Notes: generated by a model not told the origin, from the sequence alone. Positions 53,601-63,973 are shown, counted from the stretch's first letter. The stretch is DNA of 64,000 nt from Streptomyces sp. AV19 (GCF_015999245.1 NZ_JAEAMR010000010.1:759913-823912), one strand, 5' to 3'. Program-made: numbers and translations.

Positions 53601-54349
53601 CGGACGAGACTCCGGCGACGCTACGGCGTGGCGACGTCGCCCGCTTCGCCGACGATGACACCGCTGAAGTCCTGGTCGCTCCACTGCTGGCCGTCGAGCG
53701 CGGCCACAACATCCTTAACGAGGAGGGTAAGGCGGCCTTCGGCACGGCCCTGTTCCTGGTTCGCCCGCACCCACGCCCTGACGACCTCGACCTGTCCGTC
53801 TTCGCCGTCAACGACTGGCTGAGCGGCATGCTGCGCGATGAGCCGCGCCGCGACAACCTTGACGGCCCGCACACGCTCACCGAACTCATGGAGAGGGGGG
53901 GATCGCTGGACGAAGCGGCCCGAGCCCTGCGTCACCAGGGCCGCCGCGAATGGCGCCGACTGCTCAACCGCCGGTACGCCTACAGCTCACTGCCCGCCTG
54001 GGAGAAGCGGGCCTTCGCCTGGGACCAGCTCGTCACCCTGTGGCAGGTCATCGGTCGTCTGGTGCGTGGCGGAGTGCCCGCCCGGGTGGTATTCATCGAC
54101 GCCGCCTTCTCGCCTCGCCTGGCGAGGCAGCTCGCACCCGGCCGCACAGGCCAGTCGTCCTCCGTGACCGATGTGCCGAGCACCGACGGCCTGCTCCACG
54201 CCCTCGGTGGCATCCTCGATCCCTATCTGACAGACCGGCCCCGTGCCCAACAGGCCGCCCCGCCCCACCCCGACCCGGCGGCTCGCGCCCTGGTCCGTCT
54301 CCTGTACCAGCCGTTCTACAACGCCCTCCGCACGATGACTCACCGCTGA
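50642..54349 (+). CDS. pPIWI_RE-associated DinG-type superfamily 2 helicase
   Basis: 1235 residues. An N-terminal accessory domain (about 1-230) precedes the helicase core with Walker A HLAGMVGAGKSTF (about 261-273), a DEAD motif LIFVDEADNVQ (about 478) and motif VI-like LWQVIGRLVRGG (about 1135). Between motifs I and II are cysteines (STACAV, APCTRL, GCPLWAECPRH) that may hold an Fe-S cluster as in XPD/DinG helicases. A long acidic insert follows motif II. In pPIWI_RE islands this helicase is thought to unwind DNA or R-loops for the PIWI and REase proteins. ATG 50642 overlaps the REase stop, so expression is coupled. Confidence 0.83.
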   Translation: MRDEKAWCESVAGELRDEWPVAGAPDGFGPVELCRVELGLRLLELLAPTADATDAYVLFGGNQFAERGGLAQQPWQRMALAAARHLLWPLRRRAWRQALDAYRVVSIRFRAYELPPAGTAGGPRPMVPMVAGRRMDTYDQALIQLPGLVTRALKPAPAGTSSFQERRRHASVIIPKDLVFANPPGHDLAAGRPGGGEPLTVRRVELRATARWMDECEREAGVPHPGHWEQRLEGVKFASRDIAGTDYAEAYEVELSGMVHLAGMVGAGKSTFMILVTVWAARRETPLRTTLVVGDVAEQLRLCGLFDALGIAVAPVLGATTREQHVQRLHRRLSARGLDNLLDHDDAGFDLLSTACAVSGLRGIEGDPLEYRDAPCTRLHPEPQRGAAEPETVVLEQWAPDRRATGPRLPHAPDRLPGRPHGCPLWAECPRHAAARAQVDALIWVANPASLVQSQVSAHLNDERLRQLELACLRSDLIFVDEADNVQMALDRLFTPSGTLVRPDTDSWLDQLNRYKIEELSRRARLPLTDGQVAQWNRALGAVTLAVDPLCALLIKDEDLREWADPAYFSPWTLQQNLLDDLFRDVTRRYRERVQCQAPQEASVADDTAVDSAELYEGYDDVAQEPGPSPHLALSPARRLLEEAWDAFRDDPFGEGDTLDPLTGVLTDTADALLHHMAAGRTKERVRELAGQLVDRVTEEVRAEQPASVMPPPEPTKDWWDALCLRLSFLLLLSTLHHRLERLTFLWPHVEAALRLDSQGKELARRVPLDYAPLVPEAPMGNILGYQYLPDGEERDDAGRRGGTLRFFRCAGVGRELLLNLGSLGADPATGLGGPHVVLMSGTSWAGESSRAHIRVPVSLVLKPTDESLAAVARTSFATRFLYDRDGRPMSLSGTPPRDRLAQAVAMARRLGEPGPGGTSVLGQEISRIPETARRRALILVGSYREAAAVAEALHRFDAWRGKVSALIPDDEARGSGGPTGTAPGQSDETPATLRRGDVARFADDDTAEVLVAPLLAVERGHNILNEEGKAAFGTALFLVRPHPRPDDLDLSVFAVNDWLSGMLRDEPRRDNLDGPHTLTELMERGGSLDEAARALRHQGRREWRRLLNRRYAYSSLPAWEKRAFAWDQLVTLWQVIGRLVRGGVPARVVFIDAAFSPRLARQLAPGRTGQSSSVTDVPSTDGLLHALGGILDPYLTDRPRAQQAAPPHPDPAARALVRLLYQPFYNALRTMTHR

Positions 54350-54379
54350 CCGCCCGACTCTCCTCGTAAGGAGCTGTCC

Positions 54380-57300
54380 TTGCCATCCGTCTACCGCTCT
54401 GCCCGCACCACAGCCTGGCGCCCGGCCGACGTCTCTTCCTCTCACACCGCGCCCTACCGCGTCCTGCCCTTTCCCGAGCAGTGGCGGGACGCCGTTCTGA
54501 CCCTGTGCAACGCGCCCCGGGCGGCAGCGGGCAAAGAACCGTGGCGTACGGCACCGACCTGGCGCTTGGAACAGGTCCTGCAGGCGTTCGCGCCCGACGT
54601 ACTCGCGCTACCGCGCCCTTTCCATGACCGCGACGTGGGCGCGTCGGCCCACTGGCTGTGTGCGCCCGCCGACCTCCCTGACCCGCTTCCTGGCCCGGTC
54701 TTGGACACCGTGCTCAAGCACTGGCTGCGTGATCTGCGGCCTGAGCCCGAGCATCGCGGCCTGTTGAAGGAGACCATCGCTGAACTGGCTGCCCATCCGC
54801 CGCGCTGGGAGACCGTCCACCACGAGCTCATGCCGCGCAACATGACTCAAGGCGGCACCGCGCGCCCGCTACTCCACCAGTACAGCCTCAGCCCCGACTG
54901 GCTGGCCCGCCGGGTCCTCGCTCTGGGCCCGTACCCGTACGACGGTGGGCAGCTCACCTTCCGGGCCATGCCGCGCGGACCGCGTGACCAGGGTGCCCAG
55001 CTCGTCTCCGAGCCGATCCGGTTCCCCGGGCCTGACGAGAAGCAGGACTCCTGGTGGTCGGTGACGTTGTCGATCACGTTGCAGACCGTGCCGTTCGATC
55101 CGTTGCCGCGCTTCAACCTTCGCTGGTCGGTGCGCCGCTGGGCTACTCGGACCAGCGCCAAGACGGGCCGACTGCACCTCCCGTGGGGCGCGAGCACCAC
55201 CGTCCTGCTGCGTCCGCGCAGGCCGTTCCTGCCGGGCACGCCCCGCAGCGAGCGGTTCGCCATCGCCCGTCTGGAGCGCTACTGGGACAAGGACCTGGGC
55301 GAGAAGGGCGGCTTCGCTGACCGGTGGCGCGCGGGCGGTCCCGCAGCGATGCTTGCCGGGCTGCCCCTGGGTGAGCCCTTCCCAGACGCCGACGCGATTC
55401 TGACCGACCCAGCGTCCTGGCTGCGCGACGATGCCCGGGCCGGCGTCCTGCACCGCACCGCGATGGGCCGGCATGACGTGGGCACCGGTTTCATGGCACA
55501 CCAGCTTTCGCAGCTCACCGCTTGGGCGGAGGGTGCCCTTACGCCCGAGCTGCGCCGCGCCCCGGACCTCTCGCTGATCGACCGGGGTACACCTGCGAAC
55601 GTCCCCAAGGGGGACAAGGAGACGATCGACGCGGAGCGGTGTACTCAGCGCCGACTGGCAGCGGCCTACGCGCTGGACGCCCTCGACGGCGTGGCGCGCC
55701 AGGGCGGCGCTCCCGTGCTGGAAGCACGGCTGCTGTGGCAGTCGCCGCGACTGCGCGACGTCGCCTTGGCCTCCCTCGCCGAGCATCTGGGCCTCAAGGG
55801 CAACGGTGGGTCCTTCACCGCACAGCAGTACGATGACGCTACGGTCGGCGCACCGGTCGTGCACGAATGGTCCGCCCCGGAGCTGACCGTGCGCGTCCAC
55901 TGCCTGCGCCCGCTCGTCGCGCTCGGTGACCGCACCGCCGACAGCCTTCTTGCCCCCCTCGATCTGCCCACCGGCACCCGCATCAAGGACGCCCAAGTCA
56001 CCGCCGCGATCGCAGCCCGCCGCGACAGTGCCGCACGGTGGCTGGCCGTGGAACGCACCACCGACGCGCCGGCCCTCGCCCTCGTGGAGATCGGGCGCGC
56101 CGCGTCCTACCCGAGCAAACTGCACGATCCGAAGTTCGCCATGCGACTCGGCTGCGCCAAGGCCGGTTTCGTCACGCAGTTCACCACGGTGCCCCTGGCG
56201 GGCGACGAGAACGGCAAGGGTGCGGAGACAGCGTCCAGCCTGAGGCACCGCACGCTCAGTGCTTGGAACGACGGCCTGCGGCAGCTCGGCGCGCGTACCG
56301 TCCCCCGGCACGCCGCAGACGAAGGACTGCCCGACGGACTGCGGCACGCCGCACTGTGGATGGTCCGCAAGAACCGCACGACCCGGAATCGCTGGGCCGC
56401 CTACGTCCCGGTCGGCGTCATGGTCACCCCCGACCCGGCGGGCACCGGCGCGGCCCGCGTCGAAGGCTGGGACCCTGAGGCGCGCTCCGGCGTCGGCGCC
56501 TGGGTCCCGTACCCGGAACTGCTGCTGAGGCTGACCACGAAGGCCGAGGTCAAGCCCGTTGTGCCCCGCCAGCGCGGACCACAGGACGGCGCTGTCGACA
56601 CGTCGGAGGCGGAGACGGGAAGTGAGATGGAGCGCCCGAAGCTCTACCAAGAACGCGAACGGCAGCGTCGTGAGGCCGCCGAGTGGCTCCAGGGCCTGCG
56701 TGCGTCCCTACGTGCCGCGCCGACCGCCCTGTACGCCGAAGCCCACAACGCTCGCTCGCACTGGACCTGGCTCCAGGACGGCCGGATCGAACGGGACCGT
56801 CTGCAAGACGGCCTTGCCCCCGCCCGTCGCCTCGACCCCGACCTACGACTGGTCCGGGTCCGTGCAGGGGCCCGGAACGAGACACCGCAGTGGTGGGGGA
56901 AAGCCCCGGAGGGCAAAGCGAACGGCATCCAGCAGGGCTTGTGGGCGCCGGAGGACGCCGCTGAGGACACCCGCGTCTTCTTCAGTACGACGGCCAAGCC
57001 CGTGCAGTTCAAGCACGCGGCGGTAACCGCAGACAAGCTATCGCCCCGGCCGATCGCCCAGGGCAAGCGCAAGGGTGAGCCCACTATCGACACCGGCCAG
57101 GCGGCTTGGATGCCGGGGCTGGTGGAGATCGCCGTCCTCGGTTGCCACCCGGACGACGGCGACGACCCGAGATCCTTCGCGCTCCTCACCCACGTTCTGC
57201 GCCAGCCCTCGGACTACGACCAGGCCCTTGCCCTGCCCCTGCCACTGCACTTGGCTGGCCTGGCGCAGGAGTACGTCTTGCCGACGCTGAAGGGCGACGA

Positions 57301-57466
57301 GGTGGAGGAGGCGGAATTGGTAGACGAGGGGGCAGCGGGCAAATCCGGTGCTTCGGAGAATCTGGACGATGCGCAGGACGCGGCGCCGGTGGAACAGCCG
57401 GTGCCGAACTTGGAGTCGGTAGCGGACGCCGATGCTGAAGGGCAGTTGCAACTTTTCGACATGTGA
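54380..57466 (+). CDS. Prokaryotic PIWI protein of the pPIWI_RE family (DUF3962/RNase H fold)
   Basis: 1028 residues. The N-terminal 400 match the DUF3962-like region (YRVLPFPEQWRDAVLTLCN...). The PIWI/RNase H part shows LALVEIGRAASY, then DPKFAMRLGCAKAGFVTQF (about 582-600, the D-P-K and Q-F signature), RLVRVRAGARNETPQWWG (about 820-838) and a C-terminal MPGLVEIAVLG, LLTHVLRQPS and ALPLPLHLAGLAQEY block. The tail is acidic. There is no PAZ-like domain. TTG 54380 follows AAGGAG with 7-bp spacing. Described pPIWI_RE families are predicted to recognise RNA-DNA hybrids and direct a partner nuclease; that role is from family knowledge, not shown here. Confidence 0.88.
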   Translation: MPSVYRSARTTAWRPADVSSSHTAPYRVLPFPEQWRDAVLTLCNAPRAAAGKEPWRTAPTWRLEQVLQAFAPDVLALPRPFHDRDVGASAHWLCAPADLPDPLPGPVLDTVLKHWLRDLRPEPEHRGLLKETIAELAAHPPRWETVHHELMPRNMTQGGTARPLLHQYSLSPDWLARRVLALGPYPYDGGQLTFRAMPRGPRDQGAQLVSEPIRFPGPDEKQDSWWSVTLSITLQTVPFDPLPRFNLRWSVRRWATRTSAKTGRLHLPWGASTTVLLRPRRPFLPGTPRSERFAIARLERYWDKDLGEKGGFADRWRAGGPAAMLAGLPLGEPFPDADAILTDPASWLRDDARAGVLHRTAMGRHDVGTGFMAHQLSQLTAWAEGALTPELRRAPDLSLIDRGTPANVPKGDKETIDAERCTQRRLAAAYALDALDGVARQGGAPVLEARLLWQSPRLRDVALASLAEHLGLKGNGGSFTAQQYDDATVGAPVVHEWSAPELTVRVHCLRPLVALGDRTADSLLAPLDLPTGTRIKDAQVTAAIAARRDSAARWLAVERTTDAPALALVEIGRAASYPSKLHDPKFAMRLGCAKAGFVTQFTTVPLAGDENGKGAETASSLRHRTLSAWNDGLRQLGARTVPRHAADEGLPDGLRHAALWMVRKNRTTRNRWAAYVPVGVMVTPDPAGTGAARVEGWDPEARSGVGAWVPYPELLLRLTTKAEVKPVVPRQRGPQDGAVDTSEAETGSEMERPKLYQERERQRREAAEWLQGLRASLRAAPTALYAEAHNARSHWTWLQDGRIERDRLQDGLAPARRLDPDLRLVRVRAGARNETPQWWGKAPEGKANGIQQGLWAPEDAAEDTRVFFSTTAKPVQFKHAAVTADKLSPRPIAQGKRKGEPTIDTGQAAWMPGLVEIAVLGCHPDDGDDPRSFALLTHVLRQPSDYDQALALPLPLHLAGLAQEYVLPTLKGDEVEEAELVDEGAAGKSGASENLDDAQDAAPVEQPVPNLESVADADAEGQLQLFDM

Positions 57467-57860
57467 CGCCTTGACGAGACCTCAGCGCGGTGCGAGATGC
57501 AACGAAGCGTGCCCAGAGACTGGGGGACGGTTCATCGCCGACTTGAACCGGCAGCCCCTCCCTGTAGTCCGTCGCGAACGGGGCTAAATGCGTCAGTTCC
57601 GCCATCGATGCCGCCCCCGCTGCAGAGGATGCCAAAGGGTGTCAATCGCAATGGGATCCTCATTCGGCAGACCTACAGCCGTGTCGGACACACCCGTCGG
57701 AAGTGGTTCCACAGGGAGACTGTTTGGTCCGTGGCTGGTCCGGGACGGATTCACTTGGAGTTCGAACAATGGCGTAAGGTGCCGCATTGATCACGGAAAG
57801 TGACGTCGGTGTCGGGTTGCCTGGAGCTCAACGAAGCCTCCAGGCAGCCGACTTCGAGCT
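57467..57860. other. Right end of the island, no clear gene
   Basis: 394 bases with lower GC than the flanks. A 97-codon open frame (57497-57790) has no recognisable product or ribosome site. CTGGA...TCCAG around 57826-57845 forms a short hairpin just before the dehydrogenase stop and may be a terminator. No integrase remnant could be recognised. Confidence 0.4.
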
Positions 57861-59384
<1,524 letters not shown>

Positions 59385-59555
59385 GGCGTGCCTCCTCACA
59401 CACGGCCGCCCGCTCCGTCGCGGGCGGCGACGGCTGGACGCTACCCAGGGGCGGCTTGCGGTAGGCCCCTTGGGTGTGGTGTACACATCAGTACGCGTCA
59501 GTGCACGTCAATACGCGCCGGTGCTGCCGGTGCGTCACGGAAGCGGGGGGACCCC

Positions 59556-59846
59556 ATGAACAAGAAGGTGCTCGTCGACATCGCCGAGCGGACCGTCGCC
59601 GCCTATCTGACCACTTTCATCGGCCTGTTGCTGGCCGACGGGTTCGACCTGACGAGCGTCTCCGCCCTCAAGGCCGCCGCCATCGCCGCGCTGCCCGCCG
59701 CCCTCTCCGTGATCAAGGGCGCCCTCGGCCGGTACGTCGGGGACAAGGACAGCGCGGCATGGCTGCCGAACAAGAACGGCAAGAAGGGCAAGGTCAGGCG
59801 TTCAGGCCGTAGCGCGACGAAGCCTGACGGATCGTCTCCGGCTTGA
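59556..59846 (+). CDS. Small holin-like membrane protein
   Basis: 96 residues: MNKKVLVDIAERTVAAYLTTFIGLLL, then a second hydrophobic stretch (ALKAAAIAALPAALSVIKGALG) and a Lys/Arg-rich tail. This pattern is that of small r1t-type holins in Streptomyces phages and of their orphan chromosomal relatives. ATG 59556 follows AAGCGGGGGG. Its 3' end overlaps the convergent aceE gene by 53 bp. No other phage gene is nearby. The preceding 59385-59555 gap contains repeated ACACATCAGTACGCGTCAGT-like steps but no clear promoter. Confidence 0.65.
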   Translation: MNKKVLVDIAERTVAAYLTTFIGLLLADGFDLTSVSALKAAAIAALPAALSVIKGALGRYVGDKDSAAWLPNKNGKKGKVRRSGRSATKPDGSSPA

Positions 59847-62451
59847 CCTCCCCGCGGCGGGCCAGCGCCGCCAGCGCGGCCACCGCCACCGACTGCGCGT
59901 CGACGCCGAAGTGGCGGCGGGCGGCCTCGCGGGTGTCGGAGAGGCCGAAGCCGTCCGTGCCCAGCGACGTCCACTCCTGCTCGACCCAGGGGGCGATCTG
60001 GTCCGGCACCGCGCGCATCCAGTCGCTGACCGCCAGCACCGGACCGGGCGCGCCGTGCAGGGCCCGCGTCACGTAGGGGACGCGGTCCTCGCCGCGCAGC
60101 CGGGCCGCGTCGCAGGCCAGCGCGTCGCGGCGCAGTTCGGTCCAGGACGGCGCGGACCAGACGTCGGCGGCTACGCCCCAGTCGTCGGCCAGCAACCGCT
60201 GGGCCTCCAGGGCCCAGTGGACGGCCGTGCCGGAGGAGAGGAGCTGCAGGCGAGGGGCGTCGGACGGCAGATCGGCGGCGGCCTCGCGGTAGCGGTAGAG
60301 GCCCTTGAGGATGCCCTCCTCCACGCCGGGCGGCATGGCCGGCTGGACCTTCGGCTCGTTGTAGACGGTCAGGTAGTAGAAGACGTCCTCGGCCTCGGGC
60401 CCGTACATCCGCCGCAGGCCCTCGCGGACGATCACGGCGACCTCGTACGCGAACGCCGGGTCGTAGCCGATCGCCGCCGGGTTGGTGGAGGCGATCAGGT
60501 GCGAGTGGCCGTCGGCGTGCTGGAGGCCCTCGCCGGTCATGGTGGTACGGCCGGCGGTCGCGCCGACGACGAAACCGCGTCCCAACTGGTCGGCCAGCGC
60601 CCAGAACTGGTCGGCCGTGCGCTGCCAGCCGAACATCGAGTAGAAGATGTAGAACGGGATCATCGGCTCGCCGTGCGTCGCGTAGGACGTCGCCGCGGCC
60701 GTGAAGGAGGCCAGTGAACCCGCCTCGGTGATGCCCTCGTTGAGGATCTGGCCGTCCTTCGCCTCCTTGTAGTAGAGGAGTTGGTCGCGGTCCACCGGGT
60801 CGTAGGTCTGGCCCGCGGGGGAGTAGAGCCCGGCGGTGGGGAAGAGGGACTCCATGCCGAAGGTGCGGGCCTCGTCGGGGACGACGGGGACCCAGCGGCG
60901 GCCGGTCTCCTTCTCCCGCAGCAGGTCCTTGACCAGCCGGACGAACGCCATGGTGGTGGCGATCTCCTGGGTGCCCGAGCCCTTGTGCAGCGCCTCGAAG
61001 GGCCTGGCGGAGGGCTCCGGCAGCGGCTTGGCGGTCACCTTGCGGGCGGGCGCCGGGCCGCCGAGGGCCGCGCGGCGCTCGCGCAGGTAGCGGACCTCGG
61101 GGGAGTCCTCGCCGGGGTGGGCGTACGGCACGAGGCCGTCGTCCAGCGCGCGGTCGGGGATGGGCAGCTCCAAAAGGTCCCGCAGGGCGCGGAACTCCTT
61201 GCCGGTCAGCTTCTTCATCTGGTGGTTGGCGTTGCGCGACTCGAAACCCGGGCCGAGGGTGTGCCCCTTGACGGTCTGCACCAGGACGACGGTCGGCGCG
61301 CCTCGGTGCTCGACGGCGGCCCGGTAGGCGGCGTACACCTTGCGGGGCTCGTGGCCGGCGCGCGAGGTGCGGAAGAGCTCCAGCACCTCGGCGTCGCCGA
61401 GCCCGGCGCCGAGCGCGCGCAGGGCGGAGTCCGTTCCGAAGAAGTGGTCGCGGACGTACGCGGCGTCGCGGGTGGCGTACGTCTGGAACTGGGCGTCGGG
61501 CACCTCGCGCAGCCGGCGTGCCAGCGCGCCGCCGGTGTCCCGGGCGAGGACCGCGTCCCAGGCCGAGCCCCACAGGGACTTCACCACGTGCCAGCCCGCG
61601 GCGCGGAACTGCGCCTCCAGCTCCTGCACGATCTTGAAGTTGGGGCGGACGGGGCCGTCGAGGCGCTGGAGGTTGCAGTTGATGACGAAGGTGAGGTTGT
61701 CCAGCCGCTCGCGGGCGGCGAGCGCGAGGGCGGCGGTCGACTCCGGCTCGTCCATCTCGCCGTCGCCGAGGAAGGCCCACACGCGGGAGCGCGAGGTGTC
61801 CTTGATGCCGCGGTGCTCCAGGTAGCGGTTGAAGCGTGCCTGGTAGATCGCGGAGAGCGGGCCCAGGCCCATGGAGACGGTGGGGAACTCCCACAGCCAG
61901 GGCAGCCGGCGCGGGTGCGGGTAGGAGGGCAGGCCGTCGCCGCCGGCCTCCTGCCGGAAGCGGTCCAGCCGGGCCTCGTCGATCCGGCCCTCCAGGAAGG
62001 CGCGGGCGTAGATGCCGGGGGAGGCGTGGCCCTGGAGGTAGAGCTGGTCGCCGCTGCCGTCGGCCTCCTTGCCGCGGAAGAAGTGCTGGAAGCCCGTCTC
62101 GTAGAGCCAGGCCGCCGAGGCGAAGGTGGCGATGTGGCCGCCGAGGCCGCCGCGCTGGTTGCCGCGGGTGACCATGGCGGCGGCGTTCCAGCGGTTCCAG
62201 GCGGTGATGCGGCGGTCCAGCTCCTCGTCGCCCGGGTAGGCGGGCTCCTCGGAGGTCGGGACGGTGTTGACGTAGGGCGTCTCCAGGAGCGGCGGGAGAT
62301 CCGCCCCGAGGTGCCCGGCGCGGTCGGCCATCCGCCGCAGCAGGTGGGCGGCGCGGTGCGGGCCGCCGACCCGGGCGGCGGAGTCCAGGGACTCCAGCCA
62401 CTCACCGGTCTCGGCCGGGTCCAGGTCGGGCAGCTGGTCGAGTTGGGACAC
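59794..62451 (-). CDS. aceE: Pyruvate dehydrogenase E1 component, homodimeric type
   Basis: 885 residues, equal to the usual AceE length; decarboxylates pyruvate with thiamine diphosphate and passes acetyl to E2. It begins SQLDQLPDLDPAETGEWLES and shows GGHIATFASAAWLYE, the ThDP motif region GDGEMDEPES to NLTFVINCNLQRLDGP (about 213-245) and FSMFGWQRTADQFWALADQ-like sequence (about 600). GTG 62451 lies behind AAAGGGGAT. Strong promoter and palindromes upstream (62537-62594). E2 and E3 are not in the window, which is normal for actinobacteria where aceE stands alone. Confidence 0.93.
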   Translation of the reverse strand: MSQLDQLPDLDPAETGEWLESLDSAARVGGPHRAAHLLRRMADRAGHLGADLPPLLETPYVNTVPTSEEPAYPGDEELDRRITAWNRWNAAAMVTRGNQRGGLGGHIATFASAAWLYETGFQHFFRGKEADGSGDQLYLQGHASPGIYARAFLEGRIDEARLDRFRQEAGGDGLPSYPHPRRLPWLWEFPTVSMGLGPLSAIYQARFNRYLEHRGIKDTSRSRVWAFLGDGEMDEPESTAALALAARERLDNLTFVINCNLQRLDGPVRPNFKIVQELEAQFRAAGWHVVKSLWGSAWDAVLARDTGGALARRLREVPDAQFQTYATRDAAYVRDHFFGTDSALRALGAGLGDAEVLELFRTSRAGHEPRKVYAAYRAAVEHRGAPTVVLVQTVKGHTLGPGFESRNANHQMKKLTGKEFRALRDLLELPIPDRALDDGLVPYAHPGEDSPEVRYLRERRAALGGPAPARKVTAKPLPEPSARPFEALHKGSGTQEIATTMAFVRLVKDLLREKETGRRWVPVVPDEARTFGMESLFPTAGLYSPAGQTYDPVDRDQLLYYKEAKDGQILNEGITEAGSLASFTAAATSYATHGEPMIPFYIFYSMFGWQRTADQFWALADQLGRGFVVGATAGRTTMTGEGLQHADGHSHLIASTNPAAIGYDPAFAYEVAVIVREGLRRMYGPEAEDVFYYLTVYNEPKVQPAMPPGVEEGILKGLYRYREAAADLPSDAPRLQLLSSGTAVHWALEAQRLLADDWGVAADVWSAPSWTELRRDALACDAARLRGEDRVPYVTRALHGAPGPVLAVSDWMRAVPDQIAPWVEQEWTSLGTDGFGLSDTREAARRHFGVDAQSVAVAALAALARRGEVKPETIRQASSRYGLNA

Positions 62452-62536
62452 CGTTATCCCCTTTCGCGTCGCCCGGTGAGGGTGGCCGGGCCGTGCTGGC
62501 TTTTCCGTTGCGCGAAACAAAAGTTCCGTCCTGATG

Positions 62537-62594
62537 ACGCTAGGAGCCGTACGTGTGCCGGGTCAACGGTTACTCGCGAGTAATGATCGATCAT
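62537..62594 (-). promoter_or_regulatory. aceE promoter with two adjacent palindromes
   Basis: On the minus strand TTGACC (62566-62561), an 18-bp spacer and TAGCGT (62542-62537) form a promoter about 85 bp before the aceE start. Immediately upstream are TTACTCGCGAGTAA (62570-62583, perfect 14 bp) and ATGATCGATCAT (62583-62594, perfect 12 bp). The first has the look of a TetR-type operator linked to acyl-CoA metabolism; the regulator is unknown. A 20-bp direct repeat GCGGTCGATGACGGCCGGAA-type lies at about 62600-62640. The rest of 62641-62967 holds nothing recognisable. Confidence 0.6.
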
Positions 62595-62967
62595 TTCTGA
62601 GTGGTCGATGACGGCCGGAAGCGGTCGATGACGGCCGGAAACGGAATCCCTCACTTCACACGGGGTGTGGTCCGCGCGCCCGCGCCCGCGCCCCGCACAC
62701 GCTTCCACCCGCCCCCCGGCCCAGGAAGACTGAGCACCGCGAGTCCCATTGGCGCGACGGGACCGGGCCCCCGGTCTTCCCCCCGAGCCGGCGGCCCGCC
62801 GCTCTGCGCCGCCGGGCGGACGGCGCAGAGCGGAGCCGCGCACCACCACGCGCACCCGGCGTCCACGGTGCGCGCACGGTGCATCCACGGTGCGGGCGGG
62901 GCCGTACGGGCGATGACCCGCACCCCGCCGTTGCGTCCCGCGGAGCGGGTGCAACGATGTGCACGTC

Positions 62968-63735
62968 ATGAGTGCAGGACAGCAGGCGGGGCAGGTACCG
63001 CGGACGTTGCGAGCCGCCGTGTTCGCGGCCGGCTGCGTGCTGCTCGCCGCCCTGGGCCACGTCCTCATGTCCGGTGTCGACGTCCCCTGGTGGGCGGTGA
63101 TCGCCGCACTGTCCGGAACCGGCGGCTGCGCCTGGTTCCTCGCGGGCCGCGAGCGCGGGCCGTTGCTGGTGACGCTGGCGACCGTGGGCGCGCAGGCGGG
63201 GCTGCACTTCTTCTTCACCGTGGCGCAGAACGTCTCCCTCGCGGGGGCCTCCGCCGGCCCTGCCACCGGAACCGGAACGCCTTCCCTGCTCAGCGGAATG
63301 CTGTGCGGCTCGAACGCGACGGCCGGCACCGGCATGTCGGGGATGTCCGGTCACTCCGGCATGAGCGGCATGAGCGGCATGGATGGCATGAGCGGCATGG
63401 CCGGCATGCCGGCGCACGACGGCATGCAGATGGACATGCTGGGCATGCACGGCAGCCACGGCGCCATCGGCATGTGGTCCGCGCACCTCCTCGCCGCGCT
63501 CGTCCTGGGCGTCTGGCTGTCGGGCGGCGAACACGCCGTCTTCCGCGTCGGCCGGGCCGCCTGCGCCCGGCTCGTCGCCCCGCTGCTCGTCCTGCTCCGG
63601 GGGCCGCTGCCCACCCCCGGGCCGCCGCGCGTCCGCGCCGGCCTGGCCCGCGCCGCGCAGCGCCTGCGGCAGTTGCTGTACGCGTACGCCCTGGTCACCC
63701 GGGGGCCGCCGGCCCCGCTCGCCGTCTGCCGCTGA
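62968..63735 (+). CDS. Membrane protein with Met/His-rich loop, possibly copper-related
   Basis: 255 residues with four to five hydrophobic segments (about 12-35, 38-55, 65-85, 160-180). Between the third and fourth is a loop of MSGMSGHSGMSGMSGMDGMS-type repeats (about 112-155) rich in Met and His. Such methionine motifs bind Cu(I) in copper-handling proteins, so a role in copper sensing, storage or export is plausible but inferred. The C-terminal 70 residues are basic and cytosolic. ATG 62968; GTG 62959 is in frame. Confidence 0.7.
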   Translation: MSAGQQAGQVPRTLRAAVFAAGCVLLAALGHVLMSGVDVPWWAVIAALSGTGGCAWFLAGRERGPLLVTLATVGAQAGLHFFFTVAQNVSLAGASAGPATGTGTPSLLSGMLCGSNATAGTGMSGMSGHSGMSGMSGMDGMSGMAGMPAHDGMQMDMLGMHGSHGAIGMWSAHLLAALVLGVWLSGGEHAVFRVGRAACARLVAPLLVLLRGPLPTPGPPRVRAGLARAAQRLRQLLYAYALVTRGPPAPLAVCR

Positions 63736-63973
63736 GCGCGCACGCACCCGGTTCCTCTGCTGGACCGGCGGTCGGGCGTGCCCGGTGCCGACGGCGACCG
63801 GACAGGCTCACGACGTCACCGGGTGTCCCGCCGCCGCGCGCGGCCGCGCCCCCGGATTCCAGGAAGGACCCCGGGCAATGACCCCTGCCCGCACTCCTCG
63901 CGTGCCACGACGGCACGTCCCCCCGTCGGCGAACCGGCCGGCGAACCGGCCGATGAACCAACTGACAGCCCGA

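Noticed and set aside
54380..57466. Considering the large protein as a classical Argonaute
   Set aside because: No PAZ or MID signatures; the D-P-K...Q-F and LPLPLHLA blocks belong to the pPIWI_RE type instead.
57497..57790. 97-codon open frame at the right end of the island
   Set aside because: No recognisable domain, no ribosome site, and low coding-like codon bias; could not be supported as a gene.
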